Source: Bacteroidales bacterium UBA5226
Lineage (GTDB): Bacteria; Bacteroidota; Bacteroidia; Bacteroidales; UBA932
Assembly: GCA_002409325.1 (NCBI GenBank)
Contig: DHUU01000020.1
Span: 200,895-264,894 of the forward strand
Direction: 5' to 3'
Length of the DNA: 64,000 nucleotides
A program made the position numbers and the translations under genes. Below, piece by piece: positions 16,020 through 24,781 of the stretch (the stretch's first letter is position 1; each line of letters begins with the position of its first letter). The notes under the pieces are model-generated. The model ran no database searches and had not been told where the DNA came from. It was given only the letters and a program-made list of their open reading frames with translations.

Positions 16020-16518
16020 ATCATTACCTCTTAAGTTATTTTTCATCTTATACCTCTTATTAAAATCTGTCTGTCAGTATGTTTAGTCACTATTTCCTGA
16101 GTTTGGTGTTAATTAAATGGTTAACAACTGCTTCAAAAATAAAAGCGTACTACGTCAAAACATGACGTAGCGCACAATAATTCACGTAAGGCACCAATGC
16201 TTCCACAAAGCTTCAATGCCTCCCCTCAAGGCAGCAATCGCCACTGGAGGGAGCCTCGGCTCACTGAATACAAATCGAGTATTTAGATGGTCTCAATTAT
16301 TTCCCTTAAAGGCTGCAGTTTTTGAGCTTGAAACATAGTGTGTGTTTTCCATATCTTTATTATTCGTACAATAAATTCATTTTTTAGGAACACCTGCCAT
16401 ATCGGTTTTGTGTATATTTGCTAATAGCAGTATTGATAAAACCCATAAATGCTGAATCATCAAGTACCCGCTAAACGATTAAACAACTGCTGAATCATTA
16501 ACTAACAGCAAAACCACT
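16020..16518. other. Gene-free divergent region with hairpin and degenerate repeat
   Basis: About 500 bp between divergent genes. It holds a hairpin with arms CTACGTCA/TGACGTAG (16151-16171), a minus-strand segment with GCCGAGGCTCCC near 16262-16212 that resembles the right half of the long-hairpin repeats, a -7 box at 16413 and a 10-bp direct repeat at 16451 and 16489. No plausible coding frame. Confidence 0.5.
16413..16420 (+). promoter_or_regulatory. -7 box TATATTTG
   Basis: Exact TAnnTTTG match about 98 bp before the gene at 16519, implying a leader of about 90 nt that contains two copies of GCTGAATCAT (16451-16460, 16489-16498). Confidence 0.4.
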
Positions 16519-16920
16519 ATGAGCAACTTTGACATAACTACCCGTACATCGTCCCCTCGCATAGACCGGCTTAGGCCAGGCGAGATCTTTGTCTTTGGCA
16601 GCAACCTTTCCGGAGCCCACGGAGGAGGTGCCGCCTTGCTGGCAGTGAACAAATTCGGAGCCGTATGGGGACAGGGCGTTGGCCTTCAGGGTCAGTCTTA
16701 CGCCATTCCCACCATGCACGGTGACCCCGAGTCCATCAAACCCTACGTGGACGGTTTCATCGATTTCGCAAGACGACACTCCGATCTGACCTTCCTGGTC
16801 ACCGAGATCGGCTGCGGCATCGCCGGCTTCACCCCCTCCCAAATCGCTCCCCTTTTCGCCTCGGCCAAAGACATCCCCAACATTTATCTTCCGGGACGCT
16901 TCTGGGCAGAGCTGCGATAA
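16519..16920 (+). CDS. A1S_2505-type phage-associated macro-like protein
   Basis: A 133-residue soluble protein with FVFGSNLSGAHGGGAALLA near the start, then GAVWGQGVGLQGQSYAIPT and FLVTEIGCGIAGF. These match the small family often called A1S_2505, found in phages and bacterial genomes. The Gly-rich loop and the GCG(I/L)AG motif recall the macro-domain nucleotide-binding fold, so ADP-ribose or a related nucleotide is a plausible ligand, but activity is unproven. It stands alone, without phage structural genes nearby, and has higher GC in third positions than the AT-rich gap before it. Confidence 0.7.
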   Translation: MSNFDITTRTSSPRIDRLRPGEIFVFGSNLSGAHGGGAALLAVNKFGAVWGQGVGLQGQSYAIPTMHGDPESIKPYVDGFIDFARRHSDLTFLVTEIGCGIAGFTPSQIAPLFASAKDIPNIYLPGRFWAELR

Positions 16921-17063
16921 ACAGGTGGAACCTTGCTGCACTCAAATTGATCAGATATGCGTCTTACAAATTGCTCAAAAACTGTACGCCCTGAGGTTCC
17001 ATCTGTAGCGCCCTGCACGCAGAATACCTGAATTTGGGTATTTACAGGCCCGTCTTCTGTGCC

Positions 17064-17071
17064 TATCTTTG
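17064..17071 (+). promoter_or_regulatory. -7 box TATCTTTG upstream of zupT
   Basis: Exact TAnnTTTG match 30 bp before ATG 17101. It falls inside the longer GTG-initiated frame, which argues for the ATG as the true start. Confidence 0.5.
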
Positions 17072-17100
17072 CAACCGGTAAGATCTTCCGCACTGTACTT

Positions 17101-17904
17101 ATGGATTCGAAAATGCTGCTTCCCTTCCTACTCTCGCTCTTTGCAGGCCTGGCCACACTCATAGGCTTTGCCATCACTTTCATAGCCAGACGCACCAACC
17201 GCAAACTCTTATCTTACGCCCTGGGCCTTTCCGCCGGAGTCATGATCTTTGTGGCTTTTGTCGAGATTTTTACCGAGGCCCGCTCCATCCTAACGGCCGA
17301 TAAGGGACCACGGCAGGGACTCCTGATGACCGTCATCTTCTTTTTTGGGGGCATGGGCCTCATCGCCCTGATTGACCGGTTTGTACCTTCTTTCGGAAAC
17401 CCCCACGAGCCCCACTCCGTAGAGGAAATGGCCAAAAAGGGCCATGCAAAGCCCAAACTCATGAAAATGGGTGTAATGGCAGCCGTAGCCATTGCCATAC
17501 ACAACTTCCCCGAAGGAATTGCCACTTTCATAGCAGCCTTTGAAAACCCCGCACTGGGGATTTCCATTGCCACAGCCGTTGCCATCCACAACATCCCGGA
17601 AGGGATAGCCGTTTCCATTCCTATTTTCTATGCCACGGGAAGCCGTAAAAAAGCCTTCAGCTTCACCCTTGTATCGGGACTTGCCGAGCCCCTTGGCGCC
17701 ATACTAACCTACCTCATCCTGATGCCTTTCCTTTCCCCTGTTGTCATGGGGGGCGTCTATGCAGTGGTAGCGGGCATCATGGTATACATATCCTTGGACG
17801 AGCTCCTGCCTGGTGCCCATGAATACGGCGAACACCACATTGCCATTTACGGACTCATCTCAGGCATGGCCATCATGGCCATCAGCCTGATCCTGTTCGC
17901 ATAG
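17101..17904 (+). CDS. zupT: ZIP family zinc/divalent-metal transporter ZupT
   Basis: Inner-membrane importer of Zn2+ and other divalent metals. The 267 residues have eight predicted membrane segments and both signature motifs: HNFPEGIATF in TM4 and HNIPEGIAVS in TM5, with the metal-binding His and Glu residues. A cytoplasmic loop with HEPHSVEEMAKKGH separates TM3 and TM4. A GTG at 17059 in frame would add 14 residues, but a -7 box overlaps it, so ATG 17101 is preferred. It is monocistronic, and no Zur-type site was recognised. Confidence 0.92.
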   Translation: MDSKMLLPFLLSLFAGLATLIGFAITFIARRTNRKLLSYALGLSAGVMIFVAFVEIFTEARSILTADKGPRQGLLMTVIFFFGGMGLIALIDRFVPSFGNPHEPHSVEEMAKKGHAKPKLMKMGVMAAVAIAIHNFPEGIATFIAAFENPALGISIATAVAIHNIPEGIAVSIPIFYATGSRKKAFSFTLVSGLAEPLGAILTYLILMPFLSPVVMGGVYAVVAGIMVYISLDELLPGAHEYGEHHIAIYGLISGMAIMAISLILFA

Positions 17905-17935
17905 GAGCATCGCGCTCATTTTCCCCTGCATATTA

Positions 17936-18053
17936 GTGCCTCGCACAATTGATTCATTTGACTCATAATCTGCTACTTGGATAATTCTTACCCACAAGGC
18001 ATGAATTGCGTAACTCATTGTTTCATATCTTATTAACAAAGTATGCGAGGCCT
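17936..18053. repeat. 118-bp element related to 9550-9668
   Basis: Begins GTGCCTCGCACAATTGATTC, which aligns with the first ~40 bases of the 9550 element (about 30 identities). It ends TGCGAGGC, the inverse of its own start over 8 bp. The lengths of the two elements are almost the same. It is followed directly by a T tract. It sits between zupT and the RIC-LuxR gene. Confidence 0.6.
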
Positions 18054-18063
18054 TTTTTTTTCT

Positions 18064-18071
18064 TATCTTTA
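18064..18071 (+). promoter_or_regulatory. -7-like box TATCTTTA close to start
   Basis: Seven of eight matches to TAnnTTTG, ending 5 nt before ATG 18077. Either the transcript is leaderless or translation begins at ATG 18113. Confidence 0.3.
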
Positions 18072-18076
18072 CAAAC

Positions 18077-19015
18077 ATGCACAAACAGGAGCAATATACC
18101 GCAACCGATAAAATGGGTGACCTGATCTGCGACAATTATCCCATGCTTTTTGTCATGAGCCGCTTTGGCATATCTCATGGCTTTGGCGAAAAGACCATAG
18201 GGGAAGTATGCCTGCAGAACAATGTGCACACCAACACCTTTCTGGCGGTGGTCAATATACTTACCAGCGGCAGACGCGACCATAACGCGGAACCCTCCCT
18301 GCCCTGCCTGCTGGACTACCTGCACAATTCACACAGCCATTTCCTGGACATCCGCCTGCCTTCCATAAGGAAAAAACTCCTGCAGACCATAGGCACACCC
18401 CATGACGGGGTGGCAAAAGCCGTAATACGTTTCTACGATGAATATGTGGAACAGGTAATAACCCACCTGGCATACGAGGAACAAACCGTTTTCCCCTACG
18501 TACGCTCGCTGCTCAAAGGGGAACAAACCGGCGATTACTGCATCCGTGTTTTTTGCAGGCAGCACGCCAGTATTGAATCCAAACTGACCGAACTCAAAAA
18601 CATCCTGATCAAATACTATCCCACAGGAAATCCCCACGAACTGAACAACGTGCTTTTTGACATTTTCGCCTGTACCAGGGATTTGGCTTCACACACTTTT
18701 ATCGAAGACGAGCTGTTTGTCCCTATGATCTCGCAACTGGAACACGACATGCGGGCAGACCGGAAAACCTTCCTGAAAGACCGCCGGCAGCCATCAAAAA
18801 AAGAACCGTCTACTGGTATAGAGCTGAGCAAACGGGAAAAAGAAATCATTGCAGAAGTTGCCAAAGGGCTCACAAATAAACAGATAGCGGATAAATTTTT
18901 CCTTTCGGTACATACTGTAATGACGCACCGCAAGAACATCGCCGGCAAGCTCGGGATCCACTCACCCTCCGGCCTCACTATCTACGCCGTTCTGAACAAG
19001 CTCGTGGAATTGTGA
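18077..19015 (+). CDS. RIC/hemerythrin - LuxR HTH fusion regulator
   Basis: A 312-residue fusion. Residues about 8-60 resemble the ScdA/RIC N-terminal domain (DNYPMLFVMSRFGI). About 85-225 form a hemerythrin four-helix bundle with likely di-iron ligands in LHNSHSHF, HLAYEEQTVFP, CRQHAS and SHTFIEDE. About 232-312 are a LuxR-type HTH (LSKREKEIIAEVAKGLTNKQIADKFFLSVHTV). RIC proteins (YtfE, ScdA) act on nitrosylated iron-sulfur clusters, so this protein is probably an NO- or O2-responsive transcription factor. No phosphoacceptor domain or kinase gene is adjacent. Confidence 0.85.
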   Translation: MHKQEQYTATDKMGDLICDNYPMLFVMSRFGISHGFGEKTIGEVCLQNNVHTNTFLAVVNILTSGRRDHNAEPSLPCLLDYLHNSHSHFLDIRLPSIRKKLLQTIGTPHDGVAKAVIRFYDEYVEQVITHLAYEEQTVFPYVRSLLKGEQTGDYCIRVFCRQHASIESKLTELKNILIKYYPTGNPHELNNVLFDIFACTRDLASHTFIEDELFVPMISQLEHDMRADRKTFLKDRRQPSKKEPSTGIELSKREKEIIAEVAKGLTNKQIADKFFLSVHTVMTHRKNIAGKLGIHSPSGLTIYAVLNKLVEL

Positions 19016-19100
19016 GCAATGATCCGAGCCGAGGCGTCAACCCTTAGCCTGTAGCCCGTAACCTTGTCCCTTTACCCGAAAAATTTATAATCACAATATC

Positions 19101-21074
19101 ATGAAACACACCCTTCAACCCCTTACAGCAGTCGCGCTGACCCTTGTGCTGGCATTATTGGCCTGCCACTGCAAGCCGGACATTCCACCCTTCAGTATCG
19201 GGGCAGATATGTCCTTCATCCCACAATACGAATCCCGGGGGATGGTCTTTACCGACACTACAGGACAAGAACAGGATGTACTGGCCATAATGGCAGCAAA
19301 CGGCTTTGACAACATCCGCCTGCGGATCTTCGTGAATCCCCAGGCCCCGGGAGGATACTCGGAAGAAAGCTTCTGCGGACTGGAACAGACAGTGGCCATG
19401 GCCCAACGCATTGTTACAGCCGGCATGACCTTCTCGCTGGATTTCCACTACAGCGATTACTGGGCAGATCCCGACAAGCAATACAAGCCTTCTGCATGGA
19501 ACGGCCTTACGGGAGTAACATTGGAAAATGCACTGCAGGAATACACGCACCATGTGCTGACCACGCTTAAAGAAGCAGGCGCCGCCCCGCAGATTATCCA
19601 GCTGGGCAACGAGATCAACCACGGCATGGTCTGGCCGGAAGGGTATTTAGACGACAATGCCAAAGAAGAAAACTGGGCAAGCTTAATGGGACTATACAAA
19701 GCTGGACAAAAAGCCGCGAGAGAGGTCCTCCCGCAATCCCGCCTGATGGTCCACCTGGCCCTTGGAGGACAAAACACCCTCTGCCGGCAATTTCTGGACA
19801 AAATGAACCAGTACGGGGCCGAATTTGATGTTATCGGGCTTTCCTACTACGAACAGTGGCACGAGACCTACGACGACCTGCATGCCAACCTGTACGATCT
19901 GGCTGCCCGTTACGGAAAACCCCTGTACGTCTGTGAATACGGCGCCAGTTTGGAGAATATCAGGCGTATAAACGACATAGTCCGTTCCATCCCCGGTGGT
20001 CTGGGAGACGGCACCATGGCCTGGGAACCGGCCCGGGTACTCTTCCCAAAGGGAAAGGCAGATCCCGCAGTATTGAACGTATACCGTGACATGGATGCAA
20101 CTTACAAAAAAACACCTCCGCAGGAGATCCCCCTGACCCGGCGAGACCTGTCCTTTGACCGGCCAATTGTAGGTGCCGACATCTCGTGGGTCCCGGAACA
20201 GGAAAACCGGGGCACGGTGTTCTCGGAAAAAGGAGTAGCAAAAGACGTCATGGCAATCCTGAAGGACAACGGTTTCAACTGGATCCGCCTACGGCTGTTC
20301 GTAAACCCGACAGCTGAAAACGGGTATTCCCCCCAGGGCTACTGCGGACTGGAAGAGACGCTGGAAATGGCCAAACGCGCCAAAAAGGAAGGCCTGAAAC
20401 TGCTGCTCAACTTCCATTACAGCGACAACTGGGCCGATCCGGGCAAACAATACACCCCGGCATCCTGGACACAATACACCGGTTCTGGAATGGAAGGACA
20501 AATCTACCGCTACACATACGAGGTTATCAGGCGGTTCATGGAAGAAGGGGTCTGCCCCGATATGGTCCAGACCGGGAACGAGATCAACCACGGAATGCTC
20601 TGGCCCCAGGGAAAAATCGAAAGTTCCTACATGCACTTCGGGGTATTGCTGCGCTGTGCCACGGCCGCTGTTCGTGCAGCCAATCCATCCATTCCCATCA
20701 TGGTGCACATCGCCTGCGGAGGACAAAATGAGGAATCGGTCTATTTCTTTGACAAGATCCTAAGCCGTGACGTGAAGTTCGATATCATTGGTCAGTCCTA
20801 CTATCCCCGGTGGCACGGAACCCTTGAAGACCTGCAGCACAACCTGAACGATCTGGCTACCCGGTACAACAAGCCCGTGATTGTGGTAGAATACCAGGAG
20901 CACCGCCTGGAAGTGAATCAGATCGTGCGCAACATCCCGGAAGACATGGGACTGGGGACCTTCATCTGGGAAGCCACTTCGCCGGCCTGGGGCAATCTGT
21001 TTGATGAACGGGGTGATGCCAATGAAAACATGAAGATCTACCCGCTGTTCCTGGACAACTACGATTCCCTCTGA
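19101..21074 (+). CDS. Tandem GH53 endo-beta-1,4-galactanase lipoprotein
   Basis: A 657-residue lipoprotein (lipobox LLAC, Cys22) with two complete GH53 (beta/alpha)8 domains, at about 32-330 and 352-652. GH53 enzymes cleave beta-1,4-galactan side chains of pectin. Acid/base Glu lies in GNEINHG (E171, E494) and the nucleophile Glu in VCEYG (E279) and VVEYQ (E597). Both domains share the LDFHYSD-W-DP and NFHYSD-WADP segments. Both therefore look catalytically intact. It overlaps the convergent ABC-F gene by 16 bp. The nearest susCD pair is about 10 kb away, so a link is not established. Confidence 0.92.
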   Translation: MKHTLQPLTAVALTLVLALLACHCKPDIPPFSIGADMSFIPQYESRGMVFTDTTGQEQDVLAIMAANGFDNIRLRIFVNPQAPGGYSEESFCGLEQTVAMAQRIVTAGMTFSLDFHYSDYWADPDKQYKPSAWNGLTGVTLENALQEYTHHVLTTLKEAGAAPQIIQLGNEINHGMVWPEGYLDDNAKEENWASLMGLYKAGQKAAREVLPQSRLMVHLALGGQNTLCRQFLDKMNQYGAEFDVIGLSYYEQWHETYDDLHANLYDLAARYGKPLYVCEYGASLENIRRINDIVRSIPGGLGDGTMAWEPARVLFPKGKADPAVLNVYRDMDATYKKTPPQEIPLTRRDLSFDRPIVGADISWVPEQENRGTVFSEKGVAKDVMAILKDNGFNWIRLRLFVNPTAENGYSPQGYCGLEETLEMAKRAKKEGLKLLLNFHYSDNWADPGKQYTPASWTQYTGSGMEGQIYRYTYEVIRRFMEEGVCPDMVQTGNEINHGMLWPQGKIESSYMHFGVLLRCATAAVRAANPSIPIMVHIACGGQNEESVYFFDKILSRDVKFDIIGQSYYPRWHGTLEDLQHNLNDLATRYNKPVIVVEYQEHRLEVNQIVRNIPEDMGLGTFIWEATSPAWGNLFDERGDANENMKIYPLFLDNYDSL

Positions 21075-22963
21075 TCTTCCAGGCCGAGCAGTTCTTCCCA
21101 ATCCTCCTCCAGCCGGGCAAGGATTTCGCCCATCCTTACCGAGGCTTCTGTTATCTCTTTCAGAGGTCTGGCGGGGTCGGACAGCAGACTTTCCAGATGG
21201 GATTTTTCTTCTTCGAGCGCCTGGATTGCCGCCTCCAGTTCTTCCAGGCGTTTCCGCTGCCGGTACGTCAGTTTTTTTACAGTCTGCGCCGAGGCAGAGG
21301 CAGGGGCTGATGCAGGACCCTGCGCCGGGGCAGAGGACGCGGCCCCGGAGCGACCGGCAGGCGCAGCCGCGGGGACAGTGGCAGCCGGGCGCAAGCGGTA
21401 ATAATCACTGCATTTACCGGGATAATCCCTTAAGACTCCCTGCCCTTCAAATACAAAAAGATGATCGGCCAGCTTATCCATGAAATACCGGTCGTGCGAA
21501 ACAATGAGCAAACAGCCTTTAAAATGTTCCAGATACTCCTCCAGTACATTGAGCGTGAGAATATCCAGGTCGTTGGTGGGTTCGTCAAGGATCAGGAAGT
21601 TGGGGTTGCGCATCAGGATGGTCAACAGGTAGAGTCGGCGCTTTTCACCGCCGCTCAGGCGTTCCACCTTGACCTGATGCATGGAGGGAGGAAACAAAAA
21701 ACGGTTCAGGAAAGAAGTTGCAGTTACTTTGCTGCCATCGGCCAGGGCCACCACCTCGGCAATGTCATGTACCACATCAAATACAGTATCCCCGGGATTG
21801 AAAGAAATTCCTTCCTGACGGTAAAATCCGAACCTGACGGTCGTCCCGTGCTGAAGGGTTCCCGATTGCGGTGCCAGTTCCCCGGCCAGGAGCCTTAAAA
21901 AAGTAGTCTTCCCCACCCCGTTCCCGCCTATGACCCCGATTTTTTCATTCCGTGAAAAATTGTAAGTAAAGTCGCGGAGCAGAGGCTCCTTTCCATACGA
22001 AAAGGATAAGTTCTTGCAATGTATGATTTTGTTGCCCAGACGGGCAATTCCGGCATTTATTTCCATGGTGCGGGTGTCGCCTGCCGGGCCGATATTTTCT
22101 TTCAGCCTGCCGAAGCTTTCAACCCTTGATCTTGATTTTCCGGTCCGGGCACACGGGGTGCTCCGGATCCACTGCAACTCCCTTCGGTATAGATTACGTG
22201 CTTTGTCTGTCTCTGCAGCCCTGTTGGCCAGGCGTTCCTCACGCTTTTCCAGGAACAGGGTGTAATTGCCCCTGTAGGTATACAGCTCCCCGTCTTCCAG
22301 TTCGTAGATGCTATTGCATACCCTGTCCAGAAAGTACCTGTCGTGCGTGACCATAAACAAGGTGGCCTGTGAGGTGGAAAGATAATCCTCCAGGTATTCA
22401 ATCACTTCAATATCCAGGTGGTTGGTAGGTTCATCCAGTATCATGAACGGGGCTTCCTGGATGAGCATTCCGGCCAGGGCCACTTTCTTGACCTCTCCTC
22501 CTGAGAGGGTTCCCATTTTTCTGTTAATTTCTCTAAACTGAAGGTTGGTTAGGATCCGCTCTATCTTCTGGTCGTAATTCCAGCCGTCAAGCCGGTCCAT
22601 ATCGTTGATGGCCTTTTCCATCTGTTTCCTGTCTTCTGACTCCGATGCCTGCTTGTAGGCAGTCAGGGCCTTCAGAACAATATTATCTGCCAGGCGCACC
22701 TGTTGGGTGACAGTCAGCTCCGGATCATATACCGGGTTCTGCTCAAGGTAGGCTACCTGTATCCCGCTCATGAACCTGATGCTCCCCTCGCCTTCGGGAG
22801 ATTCTTTTCCGGCCAAAACATCAAGTAGGGAAGTCTTACCGCTCCCGTTGGACGCGACAAGGGCTACCTTGTCACCCTGGTTTATGTGAAAGGAAATCTT
22901 GTTGAATAATACCCTGTCCCCGTATGATTTGGAGAGGTCGTTTACCTGAAGGTATGCAGCCAT
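21059..22963 (-). CDS. ABC-F family ATPase (Uup-like)
   Basis: Soluble tandem ATPase of the ABC-F type, acting on ribosomes or nucleic acid rather than transport. The 634 residues hold two nucleotide-binding domains: Walker A ASNGSGKTS and GGNGVGKTT, signatures LSGGEVKKVALA and LSGGEKRRLYLL, Walker B MILDEPTNHLD and LILDEPTNDLD. An Ala/Pro-rich linker and a C-terminal charged coiled coil (about 565-634) point to the Uup group. Start ATG 22963 was chosen because a full promoter (22983-23015) lies inside the longer frame from 23014. Confidence 0.9.
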   Translation of the reverse strand: MAAYLQVNDLSKSYGDRVLFNKISFHINQGDKVALVASNGSGKTSLLDVLAGKESPEGEGSIRFMSGIQVAYLEQNPVYDPELTVTQQVRLADNIVLKALTAYKQASESEDRKQMEKAINDMDRLDGWNYDQKIERILTNLQFREINRKMGTLSGGEVKKVALAGMLIQEAPFMILDEPTNHLDIEVIEYLEDYLSTSQATLFMVTHDRYFLDRVCNSIYELEDGELYTYRGNYTLFLEKREERLANRAAETDKARNLYRRELQWIRSTPCARTGKSRSRVESFGRLKENIGPAGDTRTMEINAGIARLGNKIIHCKNLSFSYGKEPLLRDFTYNFSRNEKIGVIGGNGVGKTTFLRLLAGELAPQSGTLQHGTTVRFGFYRQEGISFNPGDTVFDVVHDIAEVVALADGSKVTATSFLNRFLFPPSMHQVKVERLSGGEKRRLYLLTILMRNPNFLILDEPTNDLDILTLNVLEEYLEHFKGCLLIVSHDRYFMDKLADHLFVFEGQGVLRDYPGKCSDYYRLRPAATVPAAAPAGRSGAASSAPAQGPASAPASASAQTVKKLTYRQRKRLEELEAAIQALEEEKSHLESLLSDPARPLKEITEASVRMGEILARLEEDWEELLGLEDQRES

Positions 22964-22982
22964 AGTAATTCCCTGTAGCCGG

Positions 22983-23015
22983 CAAATGTAAAAATTATTA
23001 TCTTTATGCGACAAA
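22983..23015 (-). promoter_or_regulatory. Complete Bacteroidota promoter for the ABC-F gene
   Basis: On the minus strand: TTTG (complement 23012-23015), 21-nt spacer, TACATTTG (complement 22983-22990). The predicted transcript starts about 13 nt before ATG 22963. Confidence 0.7.
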
Positions 23016-23027
23016 CAATTATAAACA

Positions 23028-23624
23028 ATGAAAGCATTATCCTATATCCGTTACTCTGCCCTGAGGGGATTTCTGGGGATTGTCCTTGGGGTTTTCCTGC
23101 TGGCCTATCCCGAAGCCGGCGTACGTACCCTGGTCAGGCTTCTGGCTGCCATACTCCTGGTAGGCGGTCTGTTTGCCTTGTATTTTGCCTTCAGAAACAA
23201 CCGTCAGACAAACGCTCAGCCTATAAGCAACAGAGTAAACCCTGATCAGGGTTTGCAGCGCCTGCTATATATGACTTCTCTGGTTTTCATTGTCTTTGCC
23301 CTGCTTCTTATCCTGTTCCCCGGTTTCTTTGCCGGCCTGACCATGTTCCTTATAGGGATTGTCCTGCTGTTGTCTTCCCTAACCCAGATCACCGGTATTA
23401 TTCAATTTCGCAAAGCCAATTCCATAGGATTGCCCTGGTTTATTTACATCAATCCTGTCATTATTTTTATTCTTAGCGTAGTGATCATGCTCAATCCCTT
23501 TGATTCTGCTTCTACCTTAATCATCTTTGCAGGAGTCATCTGCCTGATATACGCCTTAACAGAAATTATCCAGGCAATAGTCCAGTACCGCCTGATTAAA
23601 AAAAGCAATACACCCGTATCGTGA
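23028..23624 (+). CDS. HdeD/DUF308 family membrane protein
   Basis: A 198-residue integral membrane protein with six hydrophobic segments in a duplicated arrangement (GFLGIVLGVFLLAYPEAGVRTLV; LIVFPGFFAGLTMFLIGIVLL-like stretches). This matches the HdeD/DUF308 family, linked to acid stress in E. coli but of unknown biochemical role. A -7-like box TATCTTTA lies 22 bp upstream. The stop overlaps the GTG start of the glycerate kinase gene by 4 bp, so the two are cotranscribed. Confidence 0.8.
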   Translation: MKALSYIRYSALRGFLGIVLGVFLLAYPEAGVRTLVRLLAAILLVGGLFALYFAFRNNRQTNAQPISNRVNPDQGLQRLLYMTSLVFIVFALLLILFPGFFAGLTMFLIGIVLLLSSLTQITGIIQFRKANSIGLPWFIYINPVIIFILSVVIMLNPFDSASTLIIFAGVICLIYALTEIIQAIVQYRLIKKSNTPVS

Positions 23625-24781
23625 AAATTGTGGTTGCCATGGATTCCTTCAAAGGGAGCCTGACTTCTTTTGATGCCGGACATGCCGTTTACCGGGGTAT
23701 TGAAAAAGCCTGGCAGCATATGTCCAGCCCTCTTCCACAGGTGAAGGTGCTTCCCCTTGCCGACGGCGGTGAAGGCACGGTTACTGCCCTAATCCGCGGG
23801 CTTGGGGGAGTCTACAGGAATATCAAAGTCCGCGGTCCCCTCAAAGCCCAGGTAGAAGCAATTTATGGCATTGTGACTTCAACAGACGGGACTCTCACAG
23901 CCGTCATTGAAATGGCGGCTGCAGCCGGTTTGTGGCTGATACCGGAAAAAGACAGGAATCCTTTACACACAACAACCTACGGTGTAGGGGAACTCATACT
24001 GCATGCCCTATCCAAAGGATGCCGAAATTTCCTGATAGGAATAGGGGGAAGTGCAACCAACGACGGCGGCATAGGCATGCTGACCGCCCTTGGATTTGAA
24101 TTCAGGGACGATACGGGTCGCGAGACTGGGATTTGCGGCAAAGACCTGAACCGCATCGTTTCCATACGCAACTCGGGCAAACATACTGAGCTGAATGAAT
24201 GCACCTTCCGGATTGCCTGTGATGTAAACAACCCCCTGTGCGGTCCCAATGGAGCCGCTGCTGTTTTCGGCCCGCAGAAAGGAGCCTCACCCGACGATAT
24301 ACTCAGGCTGGACAGCGGTTTAGCCAATCTGGCCGATGTGGCTTCCAGAATGATTTTCCGGGATTCTCAAACAAGAGACAAACGGGATGTGCCCGGTGCC
24401 GGGGCCGCCGGTGGCCTTGGATATGCTTTTGTGCAGTTTCTGGACGGAACACTGGAATCGGGAGCCACGATGATCATGGACGCTATTGGTCTGGAACAAG
24501 AGATCCGCAATGCAGATCTGGTCATCACAGGGGAAGGGAGGATGGATGATCAGACAGCGATGGGAAAAGCGCCTATGGGTGTGGCATGTCTGGCTAAAAA
24601 AAACGGCAAGAAAGTGATTGCCTTTTGCGGGAGCATCGCACCTTCAGTACCCCATATGAAAGAGGTTCTTTTTGACCAGTGTATACCGGTCACCCCTGCG
24701 GGAGCTTCCCTGGAACTGGCTTCCGAATGGCTGCAAAAGGCTGTTTTTGAGTATTTTACATCTTTTCATTTATCTTTGTAA
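23621..24781 (+). CDS. Glycerate kinase (GlxK/GarK type)
   Basis: Cytoplasmic kinase converting D-glycerate to a phosphoglycerate, feeding glyoxylate or serine-derived carbon into glycolysis. The 386 residues have the family start IVVAMDSFKGSLTS, the PLADGGEGT motif, the FLIGIGGSATNDGGIGML glycine-rich loop, the PGAGAAGGLG segment and LVITGEGRMDDQT. Length is normal. The start is GTG 23621, overlapping the HdeD-like stop. Its last ~35 bp carry the promoter for the following ABC genes. Confidence 0.93.
   Translation: MKIVVAMDSFKGSLTSFDAGHAVYRGIEKAWQHMSSPLPQVKVLPLADGGEGTVTALIRGLGGVYRNIKVRGPLKAQVEAIYGIVTSTDGTLTAVIEMAAAAGLWLIPEKDRNPLHTTTYGVGELILHALSKGCRNFLIGIGGSATNDGGIGMLTALGFEFRDDTGRETGICGKDLNRIVSIRNSGKHTELNECTFRIACDVNNPLCGPNGAAAVFGPQKGASPDDILRLDSGLANLADVASRMIFRDSQTRDKRDVPGAGAAGGLGYAFVQFLDGTLESGATMIMDAIGLEQEIRNADLVITGEGRMDDQTAMGKAPMGVACLAKKNGKKVIAFCGSIAPSVPHMKEVLFDQCIPVTPAGASLELASEWLQKAVFEYFTSFHLSL
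24746..24778 (+). promoter_or_regulatory. Complete promoter for the FecCD ABC operon
   Basis: TTTG 24746-24749, 21-nt spacer, TATCTTTG 24771-24778, inside the 3' end of the glycerate kinase gene. The start codon ATG 24781 lies only 3 nt further on, so the transcript is probably leaderless. Confidence 0.65.

Noticed and set aside
22964..23014. Longer start for the ABC-F gene
   Set aside because: A full promoter lies inside this stretch, and the family starts near the 22963 ATG.
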